Of a stretch of 62,608 bases of DNA, positions 35,275 to 43,553 are shown piece after piece. The position numbers were made by a program, and so were the translations under genes. Source of the stretch: Planctomycetota bacterium (GTDB lineage Bacteria; Planctomycetota; UBA1135; GCA-002686595). The stretch spans positions 1 through 62,608 of the forward strand of contig NZBA01000126.1 of NCBI GenBank assembly GCA_002686265.1, in the 5' to 3' direction. The notes beneath the pieces were generated by a model. That model did not search any database and had not been told where the DNA came from. It saw nothing but the letters and a program-made list of their open reading frames with translations. The stretch's first letter is position 1, and each line of letters begins with the position of its first letter.

Positions 35275-36924
35275 GCGCCGCGCCGCTAGCCGCGCCGCGA
35301 GCTCCGCCCGCAAGTCGAGGTGCGGATCGCCGCGGTAAACGAAGAAGACCCACGTGGCGCAGTAGAGCACGACCAGGCCCAGCCCCGCGGCGATCAGCTC
35401 GGCCCAGCCGTCGATGCCGACTGCGAGCTTGAGCGTCAACAGGAACGCGAGGGAGGGGAGCATGCCGAGTGCGGGGCGCAAGACGACGTGGCGCAGGTAG
35501 GCGCCGACGCTGCAGTCGAGCTCCAAGCAGGCGAGGTACAGGAGCCAGCCCGCGTAGAGCACGTTGGGCACCGCCGTGGCGACGGCCACGCCGATGATCC
35601 CGTGGGTGCGCACGAGCACCAGGCTGAGGGCGAGGTTGACGACGCCCATCACCACCAGGCCGCCGACCGCCCGCGCCGGGCGGCCGACCCCGAGCAGGAC
35701 CGGCAGGGCCACCGCCCGCACGGTCAGGTAGATGGCGAACGAGGGCATCAGGATCTGGGTGATCGGTCCCGACTCGGTCTCGTAGGCCGGAGCGATCCAC
35801 GTGCCCAGGAACTCCGGCCCGAGCACGCTCAGGTAGAGGCCTGCGCAACCCACGATGGAGAGGCTGATCTTGGACCACTTGAAGAACACGACGCGCAGCT
35901 CGTCGAGAGCGCCCCGCGCCTTGAGTCGCACGGCGAAGGGCATCACGACCGTGCCGATCCCGATCATGAACTGCCCCAGCGGGAGGAAGAACTTGTTGCC
36001 GAAGTCGAAGGAGGTGATCTGCTCCGGATCCAGGTAGCGCCCGATGACCAGGGCGTCGCACTGGTAGGCGAGCAGGACCCCGAAGTTCAAGAGGCTCCCG
36101 AAGACGCCGAAGCTCATGATCGTGCGCACCTTGGCGCGACGCACGGCGCCCAGGCCGTAGCGGATGCCGGGGTATCGGCGGCGCATCACGGTGGCGAGGC
36201 CGAGGAAAACGAGCACGACCTCGACGCTCATCACCGCCGGAACGACCGCGATCGAGGCGTTCACAGACAGCAGGCCGATCATGGCGACGAGGCGGAAGAG
36301 GATACCGCCCATCAGGATCCCGTTGCGCAGGGCGAAGTCCTGATGGGCGTCGAAGATCGCGATGGGCAGGCGCATGGCGAAGCTCGCGGCGATGCGCGCC
36401 ACCGAAACGACGAAGGCCAGGCGCGCCTGGTCGAGGGTGGCGGGCGGGAGCTCGGCCCACTTGGGAGTGGTCAGGAGGACTTCCTGGAAGCCGAACAGCA
36501 GCAGGAGGCCGAGGGCGACGACAACCGCACCGGTGGCGAGGCAGATCGCGAGTCCGGTGGAGACCACGGCGTTGACCTCGTCGATCTCGTCGGCGGCGAG
36601 GTGCTCGGAGACGAAGCGCACCGAGGCCATCGGGACGCCCAGGGCTAGCAGGTCGAGGATTCCGGTCGCGGCCGCGATCGCGATCCAGACGCCGTACTCG
36701 CCCTTGCCGAGGACATGCTCCATGAAGGGCGACAGCACGAGCATCACCGTGATGCCGGTGATGCTCAGGGCCCAGTTGGATCCGATGTGTTTGAGCAAGG
36801 CGCGTTTCGGAGGCGTCAAGTGATCGCGAGCGTGCCCGTACCACCGCGCGATTGCGCGTTCTGGGATGAAGGCCGGTGGTGCATGCGGGCTAGACTCTGT
36901 CGCGATCCTCGCGCCGCGAATCAT
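35266..36924 (-). CDS. Wzx-like polysaccharide (lipid-linked oligosaccharide) flippase
   Basis: This polytopic MATE/MOP-superfamily protein has about 552 residues and 12-14 membrane helices, starting with L-L-K-H-I-G-S-N-W-A-L-S-I. It shows the usual polysaccharide-transport pattern (V-W-I-A-I-A-A-A-T-G-I-L-D; F-D-F-G-N-K-F; T-W-I-A-P-A-Y-E). It probably flips lipid-linked sugars across the inner membrane. ATG 36924 overlaps the start codon of the divergent methyltransferase gene within the same CATG, which is unlikely to be true. A TTG at 36819 or 36798 would leave room for promoters. Confidence 0.82.
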   Translation of the reverse strand: MIRGARIATESSPHAPPAFIPERAIARWYGHARDHLTPPKRALLKHIGSNWALSITGITVMLVLSPFMEHVLGKGEYGVWIAIAAATGILDLLALGVPMASVRFVSEHLAADEIDEVNAVVSTGLAICLATGAVVVALGLLLLFGFQEVLLTTPKWAELPPATLDQARLAFVVSVARIAASFAMRLPIAIFDAHQDFALRNGILMGGILFRLVAMIGLLSVNASIAVVPAVMSVEVVLVFLGLATVMRRRYPGIRYGLGAVRRAKVRTIMSFGVFGSLLNFGVLLAYQCDALVIGRYLDPEQITSFDFGNKFFLPLGQFMIGIGTVVMPFAVRLKARGALDELRVVFFKWSKISLSIVGCAGLYLSVLGPEFLGTWIAPAYETESGPITQILMPSFAIYLTVRAVALPVLLGVGRPARAVGGLVVMGVVNLALSLVLVRTHGIIGVAVATAVPNVLYAGWLLYLACLELDCSVGAYLRHVVLRPALGMLPSLAFLLTLKLAVGIDGWAELIAAGLGLVVLYCATWVFFVYRGDPHLDLRAELAARLAARRGG

Positions 36925-37690
36925 GCCCCAGACCAACGCCGAAGCCCAGATCGAGCTGCACCGAGCCCTCGCTCCGCGCTACGCCTACCGCTACAGCTTC
37001 GAGTTCTCGCGCCTGTTCCAGGAGGACTGGCACGCCGAGATGATCTCTCACGTGCCGTCCGACGCCGAGCGCATTCTGGACCTCGGCTGCGGCACGGGTT
37101 TCTTCCTGGCCGAGCTCGAGGCGCGCCACCCGGGCAGCGTCGGCCTCGATATCAGCCACGAGATGCTGAAGGTCTCCGATCAGTACGTTCCCGACGCGCG
37201 GCTGGTCACCGGAGACGCCGAGCGCCTGCCCTTCGCCACCGGTACTTTCGACGTCGTCTTCTGCAAGGGCAGCCTGCACCACACCCGTGATCACGTGGGG
37301 TTTCTCGCGAACTGCCGCGAGGTGCTCGCCGGGAGCGGTGTGCTGATCATGAGCGAGCCCTGCAACGACAACCCGATCATTCGCCTCGCGCGCGCCGTTC
37401 TCTACCGTAGGAGCCGCCACTTCGATGTGGGCGATCAGGGCTTCACCCGCAACGGGATCGTCGGGCTCTGCGAGCAGGCAGGCTTCGAAGTCGAGCGAGT
37501 CAGGAAGTACGGCATCCTCGCCTACGTGTTCGCGGGCTTCCCCGACCACCTCGGCGTGCTGCGCCTTGTTCCCGGCAACGCGCTCCTCACGCGCCTGTTC
37601 ATCGCCGTCGATCGCATTCTGTGCGCTCTGCCGGTCTTGAACCTGCTCGGCTTCCACATCGTCATCGTGGCGCGCCCGGCGGCTCGTTGA
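36923..37690 (+). CDS. Class I SAM-dependent methyltransferase
   Basis: The 255-residue protein has motif I I-L-D-L-G-C-G-T-G-F-F-L, V-G-L-D-I-S (motif II), V-T-G-D-A-E-R-L-P-F (motif III) and F-D-V-V-F-C-K-G-S-L-H-H (motif IV), the UbiE/MenG-like small-molecule layout. A hydrophobic C-terminal region (L-N-L-L-G-F-H-I-V-I-V-A) suggests membrane association. Its acceptor is unknown; the neighbouring flippase hints at a lipid or glycan substrate. A TAGACT -10-like box lies at 36891-36896, 26 nt before ATG 36923. Confidence 0.87.
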   Translation: MPQTNAEAQIELHRALAPRYAYRYSFEFSRLFQEDWHAEMISHVPSDAERILDLGCGTGFFLAELEARHPGSVGLDISHEMLKVSDQYVPDARLVTGDAERLPFATGTFDVVFCKGSLHHTRDHVGFLANCREVLAGSGVLIMSEPCNDNPIIRLARAVLYRRSRHFDVGDQGFTRNGIVGLCEQAGFEVERVRKYGILAYVFAGFPDHLGVLRLVPGNALLTRLFIAVDRILCALPVLNLLGFHIVIVARPAAR

Positions 37691-37697
37691 GGGCGGG

Positions 37698-38177
37698 TCA
37701 GTCGCCCTCCGAGCCTCCCTCGACGCCCTCGACGCACAGTCCCGCCCGGGCGAGGAGCTCGGTGGTCACGCCTCGGCCTTCGACGCGCGCGCCGGCGACG
37801 TGGGTCGTCTCGACCCCGCAGGAGGGCGAGCGCTCCTTGAGGAAGGCGCGCCGCACGAGGTGGGCGCGGCAGGCTGCGAGGGCCGCCTCGGCCCCGGCCA
37901 CGAAGGCCGCGGTGACGTCCGCGCCGCCGTCGGTCAGGACACGTCCGTGGCCGTCGAGGACCGCCGCGGCCCCCTCGCCCGTGAGCGAGGCCGGCGGGCG
38001 CGGCGTGGGCAGGCCGCCCTCTTCCTCGGGGCAGAATCCGAGCACGGCCACTCCCTCGGCCTCGAGGGCGCGGGCGAGGGGCTCGTCGGGTCGCGAGCGT
38101 CCATCGTAGCGGCACGGCCGCCCGAGAAGGCAGGCGCTGACCAGGACCGTCTCTCGCTCTCGTGCCTCGGATTCCAC
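37698..38177 (-). CDS. DUF523 family protein
   Basis: The small DUF523 protein is about 159 residues from GTG 38177. It has V-S-A-C-L-L-G-R-P-C-R-Y-D-G at the N-terminus, F-C-P-E-E-E-G-G-L-P-T-P-R-P-P and F-L-K-E-R-S-P-S-C-G. The three conserved Cys-containing motifs suggest a metal or thiol site; no function is established. GTG 38177 is chosen over ATG 38189 because a TATGCT -10-like box lies 7 nt before it and the ATG falls inside that box. The gene ends 8 bp after the convergent methyltransferase stop. Confidence 0.85.
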   Translation of the reverse strand: MESEARERETVLVSACLLGRPCRYDGRSRPDEPLARALEAEGVAVLGFCPEEEGGLPTPRPPASLTGEGAAAVLDGHGRVLTDGGADVTAAFVAGAEAALAACRAHLVRRAFLKERSPSCGVETTHVAGARVEGRGVTTELLARAGLCVEGVEGGSEGD

Positions 38178-38184
38178 GCCGAGG

Positions 38185-38190
38185 AGCATA
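38185..38190 (-). promoter_or_regulatory. -10-like TATGCT before the DUF523 gene
   Basis: On the minus strand TATGCT is 7 nt before GTG 38177, the pattern seen at other putatively leaderless genes in the window. Confidence 0.35.
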
Positions 38191-38265
38191 GCCGAGTGGC
38201 CGACGCGCCCCCGCCCTCGTCCACGCCCACCGCGGGGGGGCACGACCCCGCCGCCGCCGCCCGCG

Positions 38266-38295
38266 TTGACAGCCGGCCGGGGCGGCACCTATCCT
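38266..38295 (+). promoter_or_regulatory. Putative strong sigma-70 promoter of the secreted TPR-like gene
   Basis: A perfect TTGACA (38266-38271) and TATCCT (38290-38295, one mismatch) are 18 bp apart. Start would be near 38302, leaving a leader of about 100 nt that contains a run of nine C residues (38348-38356). It is the best -35/-10 pair found in the window. Confidence 0.6.
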
Positions 38296-38401
38296 GCCGC
38301 GCCCCGTCCGCGCCGGGACGCGCCGCAAGGGCGCCCGTAACCCGCCGCCCCCCCCCGGGTAGGAGGCGCAGGCCGACCCGCTCAGCACGAGAACCTCTCC
38401 G

Positions 38402-39484
38402 ATGAACCACGCCACGCCGACGATCTTCGTTCTGCCGCTCCTCGCCGTCCTCGCGCCGGCGGACACCATTCACCTGACCGACGGCAAGTCGATCGACGAC
38501 TGCAGGATCGGGAAGGAGACCTACGAGCAGATCGAGTACCGCGAGGGCGGGAAGAGCGGCAAGGTGGCCACCGACCGCGTCCTGCGCATCGAGCTCACCG
38601 TCCTCCCAGCCCTTGTCGATCGCGCAGAGACCGCGGCCCGCGACGAGCAGGTCTTCGACGCGATCGCCGACCTCGAGGATTACGTCGCCGGAGCCGGCGG
38701 CGCGGACCGCCGGCACCCCTGGGCCCCGGCCCACGCGATGTACCGCCTCGTCGAGCTGAAGTTCATGGTCGGTGACGCCGCGGGAGCGGAGGCGGCGGCC
38801 GATCTGTTGATCGAGGAAGCTCCCACCTCGCGCTACGTTCCGTTCGCCTACTTGGCGAAGGCCCAGGCCCAGTTCGATCAGGGCGGCGGCGACAAGGCTC
38901 AGTCGACCTTGCGCGGCTTCGAGGCCACGATCCAGAAGGCGTCGATGTCCCAGCGCTGGGAGCTCGAGTGCGAGTTGGCCCGAGTGCTCTTCGACGGTTC
39001 CCTGAAGGGGAGCTCGCGGCGTGAGAAACTGGCGGACGTCTCCGGCCGCGCCGGGCGCAGGTTCCCCACGGTTCGCAACCGCGCGGATGTGGCCGAGGCG
39101 GAGACTTGGCTGGACGCGCGCGAGTTCGAGAAGGCCGAGCAGGTCTTCCAGCGCATCGTTGATGACCCCAAGGCCGATGCGAGCACCCTTGCGGCGGCTT
39201 ACACGGGCTACGGTGACTGCCGCTTTCAGCGCGCCTTCGCCATGGGCGACGGGACGGACAAGGACAAGCTCTATCGCTCGGCCCTGCTCTCCTTCATGCG
39301 CGTCGTCGTGGTCTACGGCGATCAGGTCCGCTACGTGCCCAAGGCCATGCTCCTCGCGGCTCGGATCTTCGACCAGGCCGACGACGAGGTCTCCAAGGAG
39401 CGCGCCCAGCGCCTCTACCGAACGGTGATGCGCTTGTACGAGGGCTCGAGCTGGGCCCAGGAAGCTCGCGGCTTCAAGAAGTAG
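38402..39484 (+). CDS. Secreted TPR-like protein
   Basis: The 360-residue protein has a short N-terminal signal-like helix (P-T-I-F-V-L-P-L-L-A-V-L-A-P-A). A small beta segment (I-H-L-T-D-G-K-S-I-D-D-C) follows, then helical tetratricopeptide-like repeats with A-x-x-x-L-A-x-A-x-x-x-x-x-G spacing to the end. No catalytic motif is visible. It probably mediates protein-protein contact in the periplasm. It has its own promoter (38266-38295) and no close operon partner. Confidence 0.7.
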   Translation: MNHATPTIFVLPLLAVLAPADTIHLTDGKSIDDCRIGKETYEQIEYREGGKSGKVATDRVLRIELTVLPALVDRAETAARDEQVFDAIADLEDYVAGAGGADRRHPWAPAHAMYRLVELKFMVGDAAGAEAAADLLIEEAPTSRYVPFAYLAKAQAQFDQGGGDKAQSTLRGFEATIQKASMSQRWELECELARVLFDGSLKGSSRREKLADVSGRAGRRFPTVRNRADVAEAETWLDAREFEKAEQVFQRIVDDPKADASTLAAAYTGYGDCRFQRAFAMGDGTDKDKLYRSALLSFMRVVVVYGDQVRYVPKAMLLAARIFDQADDEVSKERAQRLYRTVMRLYEGSSWAQEARGFKK

Positions 39485-39804
39485 GGCGCACGCGGCCGCC
39501 GGCTGCCGGGGCGGGCGGAAGGGCCGTTTTTCTCGCGGCGAAGGCCGGATTGGGGAAGCTGCGCCCTCGGAAGCGGCGCTCCGCTCCCCCCGCGGGCTTC
39601 GCACGGGGCCGCCCACCGCCTCTCGCCACACCTCGAGCACTCCCGCGCGCGCCGATTCCCCAACCCGCCCGACGCCGAGACGGCGCGCAGCTCTCCACAC
39701 GCTCTCCCGCACGAGCCCGGCGCTTCCTCGGCCTGTCTCCTGTGGCGCGGCCCCGGTCTCCCGCAGTGCGCGGGAACCGAACCCCGGGGCCGTGAGGAGG
39801 CACC
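39485..39804 (+). other. 320-bp intergenic region before the ECF sigma gene
   Basis: No gene is supported. A GC-rich CCGCC/GGCGG pairing near 39495-39521 is followed after a few bases by GTTTTT at about 39526-39531, a possible weak terminator for the upstream gene. A GGAAC box at 39774-39778 resembles an ECF -35 element, but no CGT-type -10 is at the right distance. The rest is featureless to my eye. Confidence 0.35.
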
Positions 39805-40374
39805 TTGGAGATCCGCGAGAGGAGATGGGCTTGGGACGAACTGGAGGCGCTGCGCCCGCGCGTCCGCCGCCGACTGGCCCGCCGCTGCCGGGACGAGAGT
39901 GAGCTCGACGACCTGGTCCAGGAGACCTTGATGCGCGCCGCTCGCTACCGTGGTTCTCTCACCGACCCCGGCCGCCTCGGCTCCTGGGTCGCGAGCATCG
40001 CCGGCAATGTGTTCCACGATCACCTTCAGCGTGAGGGTCGCCTGCCGCGCGTCGAAGGAGGGGAGGCCGTGCTGCAACAGGTGGAAGGTCGCGAGCACGC
40101 GCCGCATGAATCCGACGCCGCCCTCGACCTGGTCGTGGCCGGGGACGCCTACGCACGCGAGAGTGTGCTGAACGCCATGTGGTCGAGCTTCGCCGACCTG
40201 CGCCCGGACGACAGGCGCGTGCTCGCGGACTACTACGGGGGCGAGATGAGCTGCAAGGAGACCGCGCGGCGCACGGGGATCGCGCCCGAGCTGGTCAAGG
40301 TGCGCCTGTTCCGGGCGCGCAAGCGCCTGCGATCGGCGGTTACGACTTCCCTCGGAGTGGGAGCGAGAGCGTGA
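39805..40374 (+). CDS. ECF-like RNA polymerase sigma factor
   Basis: The 189-residue two-domain sigma factor has region 2 (about 30-95), with E-L-D-D-L-V-Q-E-T-L-M-R-A-A-R-Y-R and W-V-A-S-I-A-G-N-V-F-H-D. Region 4 (about 130-180) has D-D-R-R-V-L-A-D-Y-Y and the helix-turn-helix S-C-K-E-T-A-R-R-T-G-I-A-P-E-L-V-K-V-R-L-F-R-A-R. The start is TTG 39805 with a very good GAGGAGG Shine-Dalgarno 5 nt upstream. Its stop overlaps the GTG of the next gene (GTGA), so the two are translationally coupled; that partner is not a recognisable anti-sigma factor. Confidence 0.87.
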   Translation: MEIRERRWAWDELEALRPRVRRRLARRCRDESELDDLVQETLMRAARYRGSLTDPGRLGSWVASIAGNVFHDHLQREGRLPRVEGGEAVLQQVEGREHAPHESDAALDLVVAGDAYARESVLNAMWSSFADLRPDDRRVLADYYGGEMSCKETARRTGIAPELVKVRLFRARKRLRSAVTTSLGVGARA

Positions 40375-41180
40375 CGAGCACCTGGGGAGCGCTGGTCCTC
40401 GCCTCCGCGTGCGCGTGGGCGCAAGACGCTCCCGTGATCCCGAGACTCGATCACGTGCACGCCCAGCTCGACCTGGCTCGGGACTGCCGAGGGGCGATGA
40501 TAGGGCTCGTCGGCGAGGCTCGCGGTCGGGCGCGGGCGGTGGCCGTGAGCGCCTACCGGGCGGTGGGGCGGTACTTCCCCGCGAGCGGCGCGTCGGTGGC
40601 GCAGGCCTCCTTCCGCGCCGCCGAGCTCTTGCGCGCCGGGGGCGAGGCCGGCGCGGCGGAGGCGGCCTTCAGGCGCGTCGCCGGCCAGGCGTGCGCGCCG
40701 GTCCTCGCTGCGCGCGCGCGGCTGGAGGCGGGCCATCTCCACCGGCGCGAGGAGCGCGCCCTCGAGGCCCTCGCCGTCTACGGAATCCTCGCTCTCGACC
40801 CCCGCACGCCCCGCCGCGAGCGTTCCCTCGGCGCCCTGTGGGGCGCGCGCGTGCTCGCCGACGCCGGGCACCTGGCGGCGGCCGCCGCCGTCTGGGAGCG
40901 CGTCCTCCGCCGTGCCACCGACCCGCTCCTGCGCGTGCGGGCTTCCGATGACTGGGGCGTGTCCCTGGCGGACGCGGGGGATTTCGAGGCCGCCGCCGGC
41001 GTCCTGCACCTGTGCAGGCTTGCCGTGGCGGAGCGTGCAGCGGAGCTCACCGAGCTCGGTGCCCGCGTGCGGCGAGCCCTCGAAGGCATGCGCCTGGTCG
41101 GGCGCCTCGCCCGAGGTGTCCGCGAGCGGCACGCGGCGTCGACCCCTCTCCTGATCGGGCGTGTCCGGATCCACCGGTGA
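40371..41180 (+). CDS. Secreted helical-repeat protein coupled to the ECF sigma factor
   Basis: The 269-residue product starts at GTG 40371, overlapping the sigma stop by 4 nt. Its N-terminus (W-G-A-L-V-L-A-S-A-C-A-W-A-Q-D-A) is a signal peptide. The rest is very Ala/Arg-rich and helical, with TPR-like units (A-E-L-L-R-A-G-G-E-A-G-A-A-E-A-A-F-R; L-A-D-A-G-D-F-E-A-A-A). There is no zinc-binding anti-sigma motif and no clear membrane helix apart from the signal. Linkage to the sigma factor suggests it belongs to the same regulatory unit, but its role is unknown. Confidence 0.65.
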   Translation: MTSTWGALVLASACAWAQDAPVIPRLDHVHAQLDLARDCRGAMIGLVGEARGRARAVAVSAYRAVGRYFPASGASVAQASFRAAELLRAGGEAGAAEAAFRRVAGQACAPVLAARARLEAGHLHRREERALEALAVYGILALDPRTPRRERSLGALWGARVLADAGHLAAAAAVWERVLRRATDPLLRVRASDDWGVSLADAGDFEAAAGVLHLCRLAVAERAAELTELGARVRRALEGMRLVGRLARGVRERHAASTPLLIGRVRIHR

Positions 41181-41220
41181 GTCCGGCCTCCGGACTCACG
41201 AACCGGCCGGCGCGCGTCGG

Positions 41221-42522
41221 TCAGCGGCCCATACTGAAGTAGTCGAAGCCCAGGCGTTCCATCACGCTCGGCGAGTAGATGTTGCGGCCGTCGAACACGG
41301 CGGGCTGCTCGAGGACCGTCTTGACGACCTCGAAGTCGGGCCTGCGAAACTCGTTCCACTCGGTGACGACCACCAGCCCGTGGGCGCCCTCGAGGGCCTC
41401 CATCGGATGTTCGGCGTACTGGATCCGGTCGCCGAAGTAGTGCCGCTTGGACTCCTCCATCGCCTCGGGATCATAGGCGGTGACCGTCGCGCCGGCGTCG
41501 AGCAGGGCTCCGATCACCACCAGGGCCGGGGCCTCGCGCATGTCGTCGGTGTTGGGCTTGAACGCCAGTCCCCAGACCGCGAAGTGCTTACCCGCGAGCC
41601 CATCCTCGTAGTACGCCTCGACAAGATCGAACAGGCGCCGCTTCTGGCTCTCGTTCACGCTCTCGACGGCCTTGAGGATCCTGAAGTCGTAGCCGAGCTC
41701 GTCGGAGGTCTTGATGATCGCCTGCACGTCCTTGGGGAAGCACGAGCCGCCGTAGCCGCAGCCGGCGAAGAGGAAACGCATGCCGATGCGCGCGTCGGTT
41801 CCGATGCCCTTGCGCACATCGTCGATGTTGGCTCCGACCTCGTCGCAGATGTTGGCAACCTCGTTCATGAACGAGATGCGCGTCGCCAGCATCGCGTTGG
41901 CCGCGTACTTCGTCAGCTCCGCTGACGGCACGTCGGTATGCAGGATCGGGTTGCCCGTGCGCACGAAGGGTGCGTAGAGCTCATCCATGACCTCGGCCGC
42001 GCGCGCGCTCGAGGAACCGATCACCACCCGGTCGGGCTTGAGGAAGTCGTCGATCGCCGCTCCCTCCTTGAGGAACTCGGGGTTGCTCACGACGTCGAAA
42101 GGGAACTCGGTGTGCTGTCGCATCCGGTCGGTCACCTTGACAGCCGTCCCGACCGGGACCGTGGACTTGTCCACGATCACCGTGTAACCGGTCATCTGCT
42201 TCGCAATGCTCTCGGCCGCCGCCAGGACGTACTGCAGGTCGGCGCGGCCGTCCTCGCCTGGCGGCGTGCCGACGGCGATGAAAACGACTTGGGCGCGGTC
42301 GATGCCCTCCTCGTAGCAGGTCGTGAAGGCGAGGCGGCCGTCGTGCATGTTGCGGCGCAACAGCTCCTCGAGGCCCGGTTCGTAGATCGGAACGCGGCCC
42401 GCTCGCAGGCCGGCGATCTTTTCCTCGTCGATGTCGATGCAGACGACGTTGTTGCCGCTCTCCGCGAAGCAGGTGCCGGCGACGAGGCCGACGTAGCCGG
42501 TTCCGACGACCGCGATACGCAT
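41221..42522 (-). CDS. ugd: UDP-glucose 6-dehydrogenase
   Basis: This enzyme oxidises UDP-glucose twice to UDP-glucuronate using NAD, feeding polysaccharide synthesis. The 433-residue protein has the N-terminal Rossmann motif V-V-G-T-G-Y-V-G-L-V-A-G, E-P-G-L-E-E-L, S-T-V-P-V-G-T and the catalytic Cys261 in G-Y-G-G-S-C-F-P-K-D. The C-terminal UDP-binding domain has W-G-L-A-F-K-P-N-T-D-D-M-R. It converges with the ECF-linked gene and fits with the nearby GT2, UPF0104 and Wzx-like genes. Confidence 0.96.
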   Translation of the reverse strand: MRIAVVGTGYVGLVAGTCFAESGNNVVCIDIDEEKIAGLRAGRVPIYEPGLEELLRRNMHDGRLAFTTCYEEGIDRAQVVFIAVGTPPGEDGRADLQYVLAAAESIAKQMTGYTVIVDKSTVPVGTAVKVTDRMRQHTEFPFDVVSNPEFLKEGAAIDDFLKPDRVVIGSSSARAAEVMDELYAPFVRTGNPILHTDVPSAELTKYAANAMLATRISFMNEVANICDEVGANIDDVRKGIGTDARIGMRFLFAGCGYGGSCFPKDVQAIIKTSDELGYDFRILKAVESVNESQKRRLFDLVEAYYEDGLAGKHFAVWGLAFKPNTDDMREAPALVVIGALLDAGATVTAYDPEAMEESKRHYFGDRIQYAEHPMEALEGAHGLVVVTEWNEFRRPDFEVVKTVLEQPAVFDGRNIYSPSVMERLGFDYFSMGR

Positions 42523-42623
42523 GATCCTAGGGGGCAGGGGGTGGGGGGTGGGGCGGCGGGAGGAGCGGAGCGCGGCTTTGCGGTGGCGGGGCGTGGTGCT
42601 TGTCGGCCTAGAGCCGCACTCGG

Positions 42624-42647
42624 CCTCAATCCCGGATCGGATTGAGG
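42624..42647. promoter_or_regulatory. 9-bp perfect inverted repeat overlapping the tRNA-Val promoter
   Basis: CCTCAATCC and GGATTGAGG are perfect inverted repeats with a 6-nt centre (CGGATC). The right arm contains the -35-like TTGAGG of the putative tRNA-Val promoter. The site lies about 100 bp upstream of the divergent ugd start. It could be an operator for either gene or an RNA hairpin in the ugd leader. Confidence 0.5.
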
Positions 42648-42670
42648 GCGCGCGAGGCGGGGAGGATACC
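42642..42670 (+). promoter_or_regulatory. Putative promoter of tRNA-Val(TAC)
   Basis: TTGAGG (42642-42647) and GATACC (42665-42670) are 17 bp apart, with start expected near 42677, 17 nt before the mature tRNA. The spacing is ideal; the boxes are moderately conserved. Confidence 0.4.
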
Positions 42671-42693
42671 GTGTGGGCGCCCCCGAGGGACCG

Positions 42694-42769
42694 GGGCGAT
42701 TAGCTCAGCGGTTAGAGTGCCTCCCTTACAAGGAGGATGTCGGGGGTTCGAATCCCCCATCGCCCTCCA
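42694..42769 (+). tRNA. tRNA-Val(TAC)
   Basis: This 76-nt cloverleaf has acceptor stem GGGCGAT/ATCGCCC, D stem GCTC/GAGT, anticodon stem CCTCC/GGAGG with loop CTTACAA (anticodon TAC), and T stem GGGGG/CCCCC with TTCGAAT. CCA is encoded at 42767-42769. The discriminator base is T, unusual next to the A common in valine tRNAs. It reads GTA and related valine codons, complementing the CAC isoacceptor at 239-314. Confidence 0.93.
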
Positions 42770-42784
42770 CCCCGGCGCCCGCGG

Positions 42785-43444
42785 CTTCCACCAGCCGGGC
42801 CCGGTGCCCGGCGCCGATGCGAGCCGCGATCAGGGTCCCTGGGCGCGCTCCGCGGCCGCACAGGTGTCTCGCGGGGGTTTGAGCGCTGCCGGGATGGCCG
42901 CGTTCCTTGACCGTCAAGGGGCCGACGTCGTGTTTCGCGAGCAGGCTGCGCACTCGTCGCCCCTCGCGCCATCTCGGGCGAGGACTCCGGTCCACAGGGC
43001 GAGCTCCGCCCGCTCGCTCCGGGCGCCGACCCACTGGGGAGACACCGCCAGTCCGTCGGGCAGCTCCCGCCGGGCGTGCGCGAGATCGAGGGCGCGGGAG
43101 AGCTTGATGCAGGCACCCGAGTGGCGTGCCGCGAGTTCGCCGGTGGCTTCCAGGGAGGGCGACCACTCATGCGGGCGCCGGCTGCGACGTCCCAGCGCGC
43201 GCCGGTCGGGACCCACGAGCGACAGGTCGGCGTGCACGGCGGGTCGCAGTGCATCGGCCACGGCGACGAGGGCGGGCAACCGCTCCGCGCGCAGGTTGGC
43301 GGAGGTGCAGGCAGCGTGGAACGGATCGCAATCGCAGGCGACGACCGCACGCAAGGCGCCGGCCTCATCGCACAAAGTTGCAATCGCCTCGGACACCTCG
43401 TCAGCGAAGAGGGGATCGGTGCTTCCAGCGGAGCGGTCGCCCAT
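42785..43444 (-). pseudogene. Decayed THUMP-like-domain class I methyltransferase
   Basis: The minus-strand frame from 43444 keeps the downstream half of the family: a V-A-C-D-C-D-P motif II, A-D-A-L motif III, a worn D-P-A-R-R-like G-P-D-R-R, then W-S-P-S-L, I-K-L-S-R-A-L-D and the A-L-W-T-G end of the methyltransferase domain. The frame stops at 42914. A second frame, shifted by one base, then gives L-L-A-K-H-D-V-G-P-L-T-V-K-E-R-G and A-R-P-G-T-L-I-A-A-R-I-G, which matches the end of the THUMP-like domain. It has no proper stop before running into the tRNA. The Gly-rich motif I region and most of the first part of the THUMP-like domain are missing. Truncation, deletion and frameshift together indicate decay. 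Confidence 0.6.
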
Positions 43445-43553
43445 CAGCGACGAGATTCGTTGGTCATCGGTCGTGTCTTCGGATAGTTTGCGAACGTGGG
43501 CCGTGCGCGTGCTTGCGCGGGCCGTGGGCGATCATCGAAGCGACGCCCCCCGG

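Noticed and set aside
38348..38356. Run of nine C residues as a phase-variation switch
   Set aside because: It lies in the untranslated leader between promoter and gene, not in a frame or in the -35/-10 spacer, and no evidence of length variation is available.
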